Of a DNA stretch of 64,000 nt, positions 12,877 to 25,199 are shown in pieces (the stretch's first letter is position 1; every line of letters starts with the position of its first letter). The notes beneath the pieces are model-generated. The model did no database searches. It was not told where the DNA came from and saw nothing but the letters and a program-made list of their open reading frames with translations. Source of the DNA: Mesostigma viride (taxonomy: Eukaryota > Streptophyta > Mesostigmatophyceae > Mesostigmatales > Mesostigmataceae); the NCBI GenBank assembly GCA_009746045.1, contig RPFO01000079.1, positions 6,229,262 to 6,293,261 of the forward strand. Reading direction: 5' to 3'. The translations under genes were made by a program, and so were the position numbers.

Positions 12877-13470
12877 CACATCAATCCAAAAACGCGTTTT
12901 TGTTCCCTGGTAATTATTTCAAGATAGGCTAATAGTCAGTTTGGCCTCAAATTTGGCACCAAGGTACCTAATCAGATATCTTATGATGCCATGTGGTCAA
13001 AAATTTTTTTGGGAGTCGGCACCATGGTAAAATGGTGACATTTGCTAGCATAAAATACCGCACTTTTAGCACTTTCTGGCATGCATGCCTATATGAAGGA
13101 CACTAAATGAACTCAGTTGGGGCTATAACTTTGCACATGTTATGAACACATCCCATGCAGCATGCCCACAAAGTTTCAGGCTGGTTGGATCACAAAATGG
13201 TGACAGATGCTAGCGTAAATACCCCCAAAATGCAGTTTTTCAGGGTTTTCCAAGGGTTTCATCACACATATGCATATATAATGACACCAAATGAACTCAG
13301 TTGGGCGTGGAACTTTGCATATGTTCTAAACACATCCCATGCAGCATGCCCACAAAGTTTCAGGCTGGTTGGATGACAAATTGGTGACAGATGCTAGCAT
13401 AAACACCACAAAAATGCAGTTTTTCAGGGTTTTCCAAGGGTTTCATCACACATTTGCATATATAATGACA

Positions 13471-15776
13471 TTGGAGGTCCTGGTGGGGCATGGGGGCGAG
13501 GACATTCTCTTTGACACCCTCATTGACCTGGCGGCTGGTCGCGTTCCTCCCGCTGCGCGCGAGTGGTTAGCGGGCGCTCGCCTCCTCGCTCTGCTCAAGG
13601 GTGTCTTGCCCCCCCCCGAGGGCAAGGTGCGCCCGATCGCCTGCGGTGAGGTGCTCCGCAAGCTCGTGGGCAAAGTGATCTGCCGCCAAAAGGCGCCCGA
13701 GCTCCGTGCCTTTTTCTGCCCGCCCCTCGCAGCGGGTGAGACCTCGGTGGCGGCCCAGCTGGGGGTGACGACTCCAGGCGGGGCGGATATCCTCATCCAT
13801 TCGGTGCAGGCCTACCTCGAGGCCCACCCCACCCACGCTGTCGTCAAGGTCGACTGCCACAACGCGTTCAACAGTCTGTCCCGCGCCAGCATGTTTGCGG
13901 CCGTCATGGAGTCCTTCGAGGACTTGTACGCTTGGACAGCCGTGTGCTACGGCCAGCCCGGCCAACTGGTTCACATCATGGAGGACGGCACTCGCGGCGG
14001 CCTGCTGTCGCGGTCGGGCACCCAGCAAGGGGACCCCCTGGGACCCCTGTACTTTTCCGCCCCCCTCCAGGGTTGCCTCCAAGCGGTCCATGCTGCCCAC
14101 CCGGCGGTCGCTATTCAGGCCTACTTGGATGATATCTACCTTCTGGGCCCTGTGCCGGACACCACCGCGGCTCTGCTTGCACTGCAGACCGCGGTGGCCG
14201 ACATCAACCTCCAGTTGACCCTGGCCAAGTGCGCGGTGTACTCGCCCCAAGGTGATTGCTCCGGCTTTCCGCCCCAGCTCTTGGGCCGGGACGAGCGCCT
14301 CCATGGGTTGGATGTCCTCGGCGTTCCGGTTGGCGACCCCGCGTTTGTCATCGATGCTCTGCGGGCCGCCCTCGAGGCACGCACTGAGGTACTGCCCTTG
14401 ATTGCGCGCCTTCATGATTCGCAGACCAAGGGTCTGCTTCTGTGGTTTTGCGCTCACCCTCGCGTCGTTCACTGGCTCCGGGGCGCTCTTCCGGCTCAGG
14501 TCCGGCTGGCCGCCGAGGGCCACGACGAACGCATCCAGTCGGCCTTGGCGCAGCTGGTCCCGGGCCCCGACCTCCCGCCACATGCTATTCGCATTGCCTC
14601 CCTGCCTGCACGGATGGGTGGCTGCGGTCTGACTCGTGCCGCCCGGCTGGCCCCAGCAGCATTTTTGGGCTCCGTCGCTCAGTCGTGGGCGGAAAGCTGC
14701 CGGCTCCTGCCCCTTTTGGCAACAGCAGCGCCTGACCTCCTGGACCCCAGCAGCCCTTTGCCCTTCGTCACCGCCATCCAGGAGGCCTATGCTGAGATCC
14801 AGCAGGCCTGTTCTCCCGTCCGTGCCGCTCAGGCGGTACAGCGCCACCTCCCTCGCGGCACTCCCTCGGTCGCCTCCGTTCAATCTCCCGCCGCATTCCC
14901 TGCTCGCGTCATCGATAAACACCAGAAAACCTACGCGGGTATTCTGCACACGGCTGATTGGATTGCTCTTTTTGCGGACCTCAACGCCCAGGGACGTGCG
15001 TGGCTGTTCTCGCTTTCCTTGCGGAGTGTGGGCTCGGCGTACCTTCGTGCTCTTCCCATGGCCCCCCCATTCGCCTTGGCTCCCAGCCACTACTCGGTGG
15101 CGCTCCGGCACCAGCTATTTGCCCCGCAGCCTCTTGTTCCGGCCGGGCGGCCTTGTGGTAGCTGTGGGCAGCCGCTGGATCCCACGGGGACTCACTACCT
15201 TGCCTGCATGGGGGGCCAACAGAATCAGAATTGGTATTTGTATTTGCACACTGTCCTCCTGACGGTGGTGCTCGCCATGATTCGGTCGGTCTTCCCCCAC
15301 GCGAACATCCGGTCCGAGGATGCGGATGGCGCTGCCTTCTATTCCCCAACCACCGGCCTGACATCGTGGTGCTGGACTTTGAGGGGGGTGGACGGCATCT
15401 GCTTATTGACGTTTCGGTGGCGCGGCCCTTGGCTCTTAGCCACGTGGCTGGGGCCTCCCTCACGGCAGGTTACACGGCGGACCGGGCGGAGCGGGCCAAG
15501 CTCCTGGCCTATGGCGACGTCGGGCACCATCGTGTGGTGCCCTTTGTCCTGGAGGAGTTTGGGGCCATGGGGCCCCTGACCTCCGCCTTCTTCAAGGAGT
15601 GTTGCCGGCTCCGGGAGGACCGGCTGGACCTGGAGGGCCAGCGGGCCCCATGGTCGGCGCGGACCTGGACGTCATATTGGCGTCAGCGCTTGTCGGTGGC
15701 GCTGACTCGGGCCATGGCTGACATCATGCTCCGCCGTACGCGGGCTGATTTTGCGGTGCAGCAGGGCTATTAGGTT
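13471..15776 (+). pseudogene. LINE-1 polyprotein: reverse transcriptase plus restriction-like endonuclease
   Basis: The RT catalytic set is visible: motif A VVKVDCHNAFNSL (13843-13881), motif B SGTQQGDPLGPLY (14015-14053) and motif C QAYLDDIYLLG (14116-14148). After a long thumb/linker comes a C-C-H-C finger, CGSCGQPLDPTGTHYLAC (about 15153-15207). Then comes RPDIVVLDFEGG...LLIDVSVARP (about 15353-15425), the form of the restriction-like endonuclease of R2/CRE-type LINEs (RPD, then Asp). The open frame breaks near 15344-15347: a run of four C here is five C in both other copies, so one base was lost and the endonuclease moved to another frame (stop at 15774). It would nick target DNA and copy its RNA there. 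Codons before 13471 belong to the flanking repeat. Confidence 0.88.
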
Positions 15777-15908
15777 CCTCCCGTTAGGCGTTTCCATTGG
15801 TCTTATCGTAGTATAGAGCTTTGACATGGCTCTGTATATAGGTTTATAGCTGGGCGTTTGCTTTGGTTTGAGTGATTTCACTCTGTTGTAAGTAATTATA
15901 TTTTTTAA
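13471..15908 (+). mobile_element. LINE-1: 5'-truncated non-LTR retrotransposon
   Basis: It is flanked by 13-bp direct target copies, atatataatgaca, at 13458-13470 and 15909-15921, and removing it restores the 184-bp repeat exactly. The 3' end is not poly(A) but gtaattatattttttaa. It is truncated at the 5' end, starting inside the coding region. Two more copies (45574-47816 minus; 47831-48458 plus) and a diverged 3' end (50177-50340) share the same tail and lie next to TA-rich targets. Confidence 0.9.
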
Positions 15909-16718
15909 ATATATAATGACATCAAATGAACTCAGTTGGACCTGGGACTTGGCACATGTTCGAAACACATCCCATGCAGCCTGCCCACAAAGCTTCAGGC
16001 TGGTTGGATGACAAACTGGTGACAAATGCTAGCATAAATACCACAAAGATGCAGTTTTTCATGGTTTTTCAAGGGTTTCATCACACATGTGCATATATAA
16101 TGACATCAAATGAACTCAGTTGGACCTGGAACTTGGCACATGTTCGAAACACATCCCATGCAGCCTGCCCACAAAGCTTCAGGCTGGTTGGATGACAAGT
16201 TGGTGACAGATGCTAGCATAAATACCACAGAAAAAGCAGCTTTCTATTGTTCTTACAAGGGTTTCATGGCAATCATTCCACCTTGGTGTACAGAAGGTTC
16301 CAAACAACACATCATTACATTATGCATATATTACGGGTACCTATATTTACAATGCAGGAAGGCATACTTGGGGGCACATGCCTATAGTACGATGCATTAA
16401 TAACACAGCTCTAGCCAGCTAGCTAGCTATATAGATAGTGGCTAATGCCACACCCGGGGGCACGTTCTCACGGCCCTGCTGCATCCTTTTCCTTTTCTTC
16501 TTCTCTGCATCTGACAGGGGCCTGCCCCCCATCTTCTCATCCACCAGCCTGGTGAGCACCCTGACGTTGGTGACTTGCGTCCGCTACCCTACCCCCATGG
16601 CACGCTTGGCCTTACGCTTGGTGAAGGTGGAGGGGTGGGTGCGACAGTTGGTCTGGGTTTTCATCACCCCCTTCCTCCAGTGCATGCGTGTGCTCCAACG
16701 CCTAAGCAGAGAAGCACA

Positions 16719-16805
16719 CACACACATACACACACACACACACACACGTCGATCCCTTACCCACACACACACACACACACATACACATGTATCCACCCAC
16801 CCATG
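16719..16805. repeat. (CA)n microsatellite
   Basis: Two runs of CA/AC dinucleotides (16719-16746 and about 16762-16790) separated by about 16 bases, grading into the ACGC tract on the right. Confidence 0.9.
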
Positions 16806-16814
16806 CATACACGT

Positions 16815-17039
<225 letters not shown>

Positions 17040-17048
17040 GTCATACAT

Positions 17049-17540
17049 ACCCTCCCTCCCTCCCTCCCTCCCTCCCTCCCTCCCTCCCTCTCCCTCCCTC
17101 CCTCCCTCCCTCCCTCCCTCCCTCCCTCCCTCCCTCCCTCCCTCCCTCCCTCCCTCCCTCCCTCCCTCCCTCCCTCCCTCCCTCCCTCCCTCCCTCCCTC
17201 CCTCCCTCCTCCCTCCCTCCCTCCCTCCCTCCCTCCCTCCCTCCCTCCCTCCCTCCCTCCCTCCCTCCCTCCCTCCCTCCCTCCCTCCTCCCTCCCTCCC
17301 TCCTCTCCCTCCTCCCTCCCTCCCTCCCTCCCTCCCTCCCTCCCTCCCTCCCTCCCTCCTCCCTCCCTCCCTCCCTCCCTCCCTCCCTCCCTCCCTCCCT
17401 CCCTCCCTCCCTCCCTCCCTCCCTCCCTCCCTCCCTCCCTCCCTCCCTCCCTCCCTCCCTCCCTCCTCCCTCCCTCCCTCCCTCCCTCCCTCCCTCCCTC
17501 CCTCCCTCCCTCCCTCCCTCCCTCCCTCCCCCCTCCCTCA
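17049..17540. repeat. (CCCT)n tetranucleotide microsatellite, about 490 bp
   Basis: Nearly pure CCCT units with about nine single-base slips. One strand is pure pyrimidine, so triplex (H-DNA) and, on the G-rich strand, quadruplex structures are possible. The length may be compressed in an assembly. Confidence 0.95.
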
Positions 17541-18552
17541 TTCATACACCCGTTCATTCATGCATGCAGCCGCTCATCATTAACACGCCTCCGTTGGGAA
17601 ACTCACGGGGTATGAACTATGAAACGGGCGGTAAGAAAGGAAGAAGGAGCCGCCTCCCCAACATGCCGCCCGGCAAAGGCAGCGATGGGCCGTCCAGGAG
17701 GGAAACACTGCGCTTTGCCTTGTACGCCGGGGTGTGCACTGGGCGACGTGCGGGCACTGCCGCGTGTAAATTTGCCTGCCCGCCCCAGTCCTTCTCGGAA
17801 CGCCTCCCCAGAGCATGCCGTCATGGTAAGAGCTCTTTTCGCCCGTCGCCGGAAGCTTAAACCACAAGAATACGCCGGTTAATGACCAGAAAATGGGGGG
17901 TTGTCGACGTTATAAACCAGTAGCTGTGGTTTTTCCCGCACCCCGAGCACACTCCGGACGGGGCCAGCAAGCCCCGCCCGCAGGATAAACACCGGGCGAT
18001 GTTGCTGCGCCCAAGGGAAGTCATATAGCTGCAAGAAAAGACGTAAAAGCGATTAAAAGCACGACATGCAGTGTTGCCCCTGTCAGCGCTCCTATAATTC
18101 TCACTTTTTCGCGGAAGGGGCGTAAAAATCGGAAACGCAAAATTAAGGGAAATCCATCGCTGGGTTTCTTTGAAATGATGTTAGGAACTGGTAGAACGTG
18201 TTTGCTTCCACCGTCAAGTAGTTTGGGCAACGAGACCTTACCTTAAAGATGCACGGGGCTGGTCGGACGGCGAGCAAAAACTGCGCCAACTGCGTGCTTG
18301 TCCTCGTTCACACCCAATACAGCAGCGTTTCGCGAGTTTTTTTGTGAATATTATTTTTCCCTATGACAATGCCGTTCGAATTAACAAGCGAAATCCGGTG
18401 CACAATGGCTTCGTATTCCGTGAGCAATAAATTTTCAGCTACCATAGCCGTGCACACCGAATTTCAGTCAACATTGCACGCGCGCACCGAATTTCGTCAA
18501 CTTTCGCGCGGGAATTACCGGGGAACGTACCGGCGCTGCGCCGGATTGATGT
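17541..18552. other. Right part of the TIR element, no recognised gene
   Basis: Overlapping open frames of up to 100 codons on both strands between 17560 and 17880 show no family features. A repeated word (gcaccgaatttc, twice near 18455-18495) lies close to the right end. The right TIR is 18543-18553. Confidence 0.45.
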
Positions 18553-18553
18553 G

Positions 18554-18968
18554 GTTGTGGCTGCAGCTGCTTGTCCATCTGGCAGCAATGTTTCAAATTC
18601 ATCCTAGCCTGCAAGGGTGCATGGGGGGCAGCGGCCGGCTGGGTGTGGGCCGGGGTGCGGGAGGATCGAGTTAGAGTGTGCCCTGGCCTTGGCTCCTATG
18701 CTAAGGGTAATTGACCGCAGCGCACCTTTGGCACGTGAGGTGGTTAGTGCATCTGACGCGTCCACCTACGGGCAAGGTGTCGTGTACGCTGCCATGGAGC
18801 CGGACGATGTGACGGAGCTGCAGCGCGCGCACGTGAGGTGCGGGGGTACCCGACTTTGCTCATACCCGGCAGCGAGATGGCCTACGCTGGCCCTAGCTAG
18901 CTAGGCCACTGAGCGCGCGGGCGCAACAAGCAATCACTAGTCAGCAATGGCGGGTTGGGGTCAGGAGT
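18554..18968 (+). pseudogene. PAT-1 pol, RNase H N-terminal part
   Basis: The reading resumes after the second insertion with LWLQLLVHL and reaches the RNase H start (ASDASTYGQG, near 18748-18775, with the first catalytic Asp). It runs to the LTR-A insertion, whose left target-site copy is 18964-18968. Compared with the minus-strand copy, about 11 bases are missing near 18570 and frameshifts follow the RNase H start. Confidence 0.75.
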
Positions 18969-19583
18969 TGTGAGGGAGTTGGGCCCTGAATTCCGCCATG
19001 GTTCTTGCAGGAATGTTGCCTTTATTAAGAATAAGGAACACAGACGTAAGTCACGTCACTTCCAAGACTGCACGCAGCACAGACGACAGGGTCGCAGTGC
19101 CAAGAGAACGTGCACGCAAGAACTAGCGTCCCGGTGCTACCAAGTCACACATATAGGTTGCTAGGGACGCGTCCAAGTATTCAGCTGCACTGTCACAGCT
19201 GAACTGTCAATCAATTGATTACACAGACTCTGGCACGCCTTTGGCGCGCAGATCTATCAATTGTCCATACGGCTAGTCCTGTGGACCTATCCGTACACTG
19301 TCAGCATCAATTGTCTCATAGGTCCTGGCGCGCTACAGCGCGCCTACCTATCAATTGACCATCAAGTCCTGTACAAGTCCTGTCAACGTCCTGCGGACTA
19401 TCAAAGTGACACTTGTACATCCTGTGTCCGTACGCGCCCACAGTGGCGCGCCGGGTACTGTCGGCACAGCCTAGGAAACGTCATAACTTTTACGTTCCTT
19501 AACCAAATGAGGCGTTCAAGGTGCCGTTGGAAAGAGCGTAACAATCTCTATCCATCTAACGTAAATCCTTTACGTTAACTCCA
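18969..19583 (-). repeat. LTR-A 3' LTR
   Basis: Direct partner of 50787-51400 with about a dozen differences seen by eye (for example ttgggccctg against ttgccctg, and ggtgctac against agagctac), roughly 98 percent identity. In minus orientation it starts TG and ends CA. Confidence 0.88.
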
Positions 19584-19601
19584 ATCCCTTCTTTTCTTTA
19601 G
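19584..19601 (-). promoter_or_regulatory. LTR-A polypurine tract
   Basis: On the minus strand the bases just upstream of the 3' LTR read AAAGAAAAGAAGGGATTGG. This is the expected primer site for plus-strand DNA synthesis and it fixes the element's direction. Confidence 0.75.
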
Positions 19602-20529
19602 GGATCACATCCCCTGCCAGGGACCCTTGAAGTAGCTTGAAATGTCCTTCACTCCAGCTTGAAGCTTGAACAGATGTCTTTAATGGCCATTGCCATTCCC
19701 CCAGCCTTTTCTTTTAAGGAACTGGAAAAGAAACAGATCTGCCACAGGGAAAACCATTCCATGAGAAATGGATAAAAACCTATGGAAGTGGCATTACAGA
19801 GTACCACCAGATATTAGAACACACAAAATTAAATACATACAGGTTAATTCTATGAGGTCTTCTCCAGGAATTAATCCCATCACCTCGGTAGAGCCTCCAG
19901 TACAATGACCTTCTGGCGGTGAGTTACATTAATCCCAGATACTAATCCCATAAAACCCAGTACATATTCAATATAAGTACAATAAATCCATGACAATTAA
20001 AATACCACTTGACAAAGTAAGGCGTATTACAATAGTTTGCCTGTCATTCTCTCAACAGGGGTCTATTGGCGCCCGTCTTACGGCGCCCGTCTACTTGCCA
20101 GATGGTAAACTGCCACAGCAAACAAATGACAAAATGAAACACATAGGCAACAATTAAATCCTGCCCTGGGGAACTAGGGAAGTCTGAACAGGCAAACACC
20201 TGAACAGGCCAGCTTGTAGAAACATAATACCAGGGAATCGAACCCCGCCCTATAAACCCCAGAATAAAGGTTCCCAGACCATTGTGAGAAGTATGTACAA
20301 ATATACATTTCTTTTAAAATAGAATACATGGTCTGTAATGGACCTGTCAACCTTGTGTAGTCAACAGCATGAACCCCAGCCAAAACCTGGCTGTATCCTG
20401 ATTAAAATCAGAGTGAGTGTACCATGGTCCATGAGCCTTAGTACAGACTAAAATACAGGTATTATGCCAGTCACAATGCTGACACTACCACACAATCTGC
20501 TCTCCAATGCCCTATAACCAGGCACCAGC
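19602..20529 (-). other. LTR-A 3' untranslated region
   Basis: No open frame of note lies between the pol stop (20530) and the polypurine tract. A tRNA T-arm-like word (ggttcgattcc on the minus strand, near 20234-20246) occurs without a recognisable tRNA around it. Short words (tgtacatactt, caggtgttt, gacgggcgccgta) recur in the same order just upstream of gag near 39375-39440, which may mean a duplicated leader piece. Confidence 0.4.
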
Positions 20530-23500
20530 TTAGACAGCTTGCTGAGATGGGTCCATCAGAGACTGAAGAACCTTGTATTGCACTGCTGCCTTCTGCACTA
20601 GCTTGGTCAAAGCATCAGCAGGATTGTCAACCCCAGGGATATGCTCAATATTGGCCAAGGAGGACAATTCCTTAAGAAGGAGATAATCCAAGTCCCTACT
20701 TCTGGCCATCTGCCTGTGCACAAACTGCACCATCCCCATGGAGTCTGTTTTTAGAAGAGTGGTAACCTGAAGTGGCCAAGGAGTGTTAGAAGTCATCTGA
20801 TGAAGCAACTCCTTCAGATAAAGGCTTGTGTGAATGCCTTCACAAATAGCCCTGCATTCTGCCACATCACTGCTGACAGCCACCCGTTTGTGCAGGCGAC
20901 TAAACCAGCTCACCAAACTCCCCAGGCCTTCCTGTCTGAGCACAAAGAGCCCTGCAGCCCTGCCCCTGACCTTGGAGACCTGCCTGCTGTCCATTGAGCT
21001 ATCCACATACAGCTCCATGCAAATGGGTTGTGATAAATCCACTGCAGACAACAGAATGCCAGATGAAGCCCTGACCTGATCAGCCACCTTGGCAGACCCT
21101 AGCTCCACCAGCATGTCATCAGGCAACCTGGCTATGACCATAAGGTCTGGCCTGGAAATGCCTGCCACCCAAGCAACCATGCCCCTCACCATGGGACACA
21201 GTGCCTGTGTGATGACTGGAGGAAGCTTGCTAATGAGGGTCTCTTGATAATCATTGCCCCCCACCAGCAGCATACGCCACTCCCCCCCTTCTTCACCAGT
21301 GTGGCCTCCATGCCCACAAACAGCAGAGGCTCATTCTCCACCTGCCATTGCTCCCTACCCAGAGGAAACTTGGACTTAATGATGGAGATCAGCTCCTTAA
21401 GCCACGACGTGGGAGCTATCAGATGTAGGTCATCCCCGTGCAGCGAAGCATACACTGGTAGGCCTTCCCATTGCCCCAGAAACAGACAGGGGTCTACAGG
21501 AGAGACCTTCAAGTTGCAATGCTCCTTCAGGAAACGGTTGAGAGTCTCCCTCCAGATTATTGGACTTGACCTCAGGCCCTCCAGGCCCTTGAGGATTTTA
21601 AGGAACTCAGTGTGAATGTCCCTTTTCCATACAGCAGGCACCCTGACATAGAAAGGCGTCTTGCCCTCCCACTTTTCCTGTGCCACATCTGCATCCCCCT
21701 CCAGAAATGCCCTCTTGAAGTCTACCACCACTGAGCCATAGTCCAAGCCCTTGTTGAGAAGGCCTAGAAATACACACAGCAGCAGCCTCCAAGTGTCATG
21801 CAGCATGCCAGGGGTATACAACTCCTCAGCAGTGCACTCACCAGTACCCTTGAACTCATTCAGCACTGGCCTGACATGTGGTACCTTGACCCCGTCCACC
21901 TCCTTCATCTTGATGACAAACTTGAGCTTGAGTAGACGTCGTGCAGGAGGCAGGTCATTGACAGGTTCCACGCATTTCTTGGAGATCCAGTCCTCCCCAG
22001 ATTTAATCAGACCCAGTGTGACCTGGGGACACATAATGGGAGAGGACATGAGCTTCACCAGGCCTTGGTAGTTGATAGGGCTGTGTCCAGCAAGTGAGTG
22101 AGGACCAATGCCCAAACTGCTTGGATGACTAGCAGCTGGCAGTATGAGGTCATCAACCAAGGGCTCCTGCCCCTGGCACACTTGCACACGCTTAACCGTC
22201 CTGGTTACTGCACGTGATAGGTGAGTGGTCCTGAAATTAATCAGTGGGACCTGACCAGCCCCTTCCTTAGTCAGGAGAGAGGACGTGATCACTACCCCAT
22301 CCTGGCATAGGAAATTCTGCCCCAGAAGAGCAGGTCCCTGATAGCCCTCCAAGACACAAAAGCAGTGTCCTGTCCAAGGATAGGAATAGATACCTCACCC
22401 AGTACCTTCACGTGTACCCCGCCACTGAAGTCAGACACAAACTGATAGCTGGGTTCAGTCATGCTGTACCCTGCTGCAGCTCTGGTCCCAATGATGGAAA
22501 CCTGAGAATTAGTGTCTACCTCTAAGGCAGTGTCCAGCCCCAGATTGCCATGCCACCTGAGCTTGGCTACCTTGGGCTGCTTCTTGGCTCTTTGTAGAGC
22601 CCCAATCAATCCAGCCAAACTTGTCCCCCTGGGCTTGGTTAGAGCCTTGGGCTTGACAGTTGACTCCCCAGCTGTTGACCTTGCAGCCTGTTCAACAAGT
22701 ACCTCTGCAACCTGGCCAGGGCTGACAGATTCCCCTGCAACAGATGTGGTCGTTGCGTCAGTGATGTCACTTGGGACCTGAAAATCCTGCAGATCCTGTG
22801 AGCCTTGTGCCTGACTGCCCTCATTCATCAGGTTAGGCTTGACATATGACCAACTCAGCCGGTGCACATGCTTTGGTTCGTCCTCCATGCTGACCAAGCA
22901 TGCGTGGCTAGCTTCATCAACCTGGGTAACCACCCCAGGACTCCAGCTACCACGTTTGCCATAAAGGCTAGGTTCCTTCCAAGCTAGGACCTTCTGACCC
23001 ACTTGTGGCTCCAGCATCTTCCAACCCCGGTCCTTCTCCCTCAGCTTGGCAAAGGTGACATGTGCAGCATGTTTCCAGCCCTCCAGCACATGTGGTGGGC
23101 ACAGGCCATGATATAGACCCATTGGGCTGACAGCAACTCCATCATAGTAGAAGTTAACCCTGCTGTTCAGCTGCTGCTCCACGTTCCTCAGCCATGCACT
23201 CCTGACAAGTGCAGGTGCAGACAAGGGTACCCAGTCTTCAGAGATGATCAATTTCTTGACCTCCTGGATTGCCCTCTCTATAGCACCCTGCTGCCCATGA
23301 GCCTCCCTAGGTGTAACCAGCAACTCAGGAAGGGTGGGATCACCCTTGAGATGCTGAAACTGCATGTCCACCTGGATCCTTGTGGTAGGAAACTTGGCTC
23401 TTACATTCTGCAGGGCAGCCAGCAAGTACCTGTTCTTCATAGAAGGTAAATGCTCTAGCACCTTGTATTTTGTGTACCTGTCCACGCACACCAACAGTTG

Positions 23501-24031
23501 CATGCCCCTGATGTGTTGGATATCACACTGCAGATCACCAATGCTCTGAGGTAGAGCTTTGGCATGTGATTTCCTGGGCTTGTTGGAGGACAACTGGCAC
23601 TTACACCGTGAGGCAGCTTGCTGACACGCCTTGAGAAGTGGTGCCCTGCCCATACGGAAGGCAAAGTTGTTTGACAGAGAAGTGGCATGCCCAAACATGT
23701 TGTGGATTCGGGCACCCAACTCCTGGTACACAGAGGAAGCAGTCCCTGGCACAGTCAGGACTGTGCTGTCAGGTTGTCCAGCATCACCATGCTGACTTCC
23801 ATCCTGTTCTGACTCAGAGCCTGAGTCACCCTGCTCATGAATGCCCAACACCTGGACCGCCAGCAGGGACCACATGCATACCACCGCCAGAGGCCTTCAC
23901 ACCCCTCTGTGGTTGTACATTGGTTTCTCTCAAAATGAGAGGTCCACCCTCGTGCCCAGCACGAGGATGCATGGGGTCAGACATACTTACAGCTGCACCA
24001 GCTGTCAAGGACGTCTTCATAGGAACCTGTA
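20530..24031 (-). pseudogene. LTR-A pol: integrase - protease - reverse transcriptase - RNase H
   Basis: Read on the minus strand. Integrase: a His/Cys zinc region (IHNMFGHAT...CKC), then Asp in LQCDIQH (near 23530), Asp in IQVDMQF (near 23365) and Glu in GAIERAIQE (near 23280). Next, not before, comes an aspartic-protease signature, LEVDTNSQVSIIG (near 22510), with ALLG near 22310. RT follows with VVVDFKRAFLEG (near 21715) and LHGDDLHLIA (near 21430; copia elements normally have YVDD). Copia-type RNase H follows with YVDSSMDS, DVAECRAICEG and NPADALTKL. Frame breaks are at about 23850, in an A/T run at about 22360 and in a G-run near 21245, so it is a pseudogene. The 5' part continues at 29039-29168 across the mariner-like insertion, where the frame is restored exactly by removing one TA. 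Confidence 0.85.
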
Positions 24032-24279
24032 CAGTACCAACCCGCGGTAACGCAACTAGTTACGCAACAATGGTACTTTCCACGGCGACCGATCGAATGT
24101 TTGTTGCGTAACTACCAAGGACCGATACGGCCCAAAGTGGTGGCGAATTTCGTACTTGAAGTTCCGCACGAGACAGACAGACTGACTTGTTACGAGCTGA
24201 CCACCGGCCCAACACGTAATGTACCTACAGAAGTACAGAACGTAAAAGGGGCCTGGCTGTGTAGTGTATACGTGCGAAG

Positions 24280-25025
24280 GTGGCCATGGCGGTGCGCGTT
24301 CCATGAAAACTTGCCTAATTTGTCGGCCGAAATGCAAAAAAGTTATGGAGATCGATGCTGTATGAAAGATACTCCAAAAGATGTTTTGTTGACGAAATAT
24401 GCATTAGGTATGAAAGACCGCTGCCCTTCTTTAACCCACGGTTGCGAGGGGGTCTGATTCGCAAATCTGGCCGCGATGAATATATTAGATTGGCTTCTTG
24501 CCAGAGTGATAGCCAAGATTCCTGGTATTGAACGACGCAGAAGGGAGGGGTTTAAAGTGAGGAAATAGGAATCAAGCGAATTAGCTTTGATTTGTGGCCA
24601 TTTCCGGTTTCCTTCGGAGGTAAAGTAAGCAGGCCTGCGCGAAGCGCATTCCAGCCTGCCATGGTTAACTCGCTTTCCTCGCGTGCCAGGCAGGTAATCA
24701 GGCCTGCTGCGGAAGGCTCTTTTTCTGCACCTCATCTACCAATCTGTTTGCGCTTGAACAGTCCGTTATGGCTTGGTTTTAGCGTCATCTCCGGGATGTT
24801 CTTACCGTTTTGTTCGCCGTTTTGTTTCCTCGCCAAATTTCCCGCAGCTTTTGCTATTTTGACTAACGTTTCCGGTGGCGTGCTTGTAAGATTGTCGAGA
24901 ACTGGCCAGGAAGACATTGATTTTGCTGCACGTGCTTCATTTATTTTTTAAAGTTTGTATTAGAGAGTCTATATTGCGTAGTCAGGAAACCGACCTGACC
25001 TGCCTGGTGGCGGCGTCCTTGTTCC
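24280..25025 (-). repeat. Diverged module shared with the hAT-like element
   Basis: This block aligns along its length with 40415-41130 in the hAT-like element: shared words include tggccgcgatgaata, aggcctgcgcga and tatattgcgtagtca. On the minus strand the translations also align (NIFIAARFANQTPSQ against ARLFIAAKLTLDETPVQ), which suggests a decayed coding sequence of unknown function. Confidence 0.6.
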
Positions 25026-25199
25026 AAGAAGCGTGCAAAAGACTGGTCAGTTTCTAGGCGTTATTGCTGTTATTAACGGCATTGCTACATTTTAATCAGA
25101 TTTTACTTTTCTCAGCATGCCATCTGCAAATTTTGTGGTCCATGCCTTACATGCATTCAGGCGTGCTGAATGCCTTGTAATCCATAAGCCCCGTGCTTT

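Larger units (their letters stand above)
13107..16280. repeat. 184-bp tandem repeat, about four units, split by a LINE
   Basis: Units start with atgaactcagttgg at 13107, 13291, 15926 and 16110 (period 184). A partial unit precedes the first. Each unit has tttcaggctggttggatgac and tcatcacacat blocks. The third unit is interrupted after base 13470 by the LINE and resumes at 15909. Open frames crossing the units shift from copy to copy (184 is not a multiple of three), so the repeat is not coding. Confidence 0.9.

Noticed and set aside
13567-15111. 514-codon open frame antisense to the LINE polyprotein
   Set aside because: It is the GC-rich shadow of the RT gene; the plus strand carries all RT motifs. 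The same shadow occurs in LINE-2a (46373-47206).
20225-20250. Possible tRNA gene from the word ggttcgattcc on the minus strand
   Set aside because: Only a T-arm-like word is present; no acceptor, D or anticodon arm could be drawn around it.
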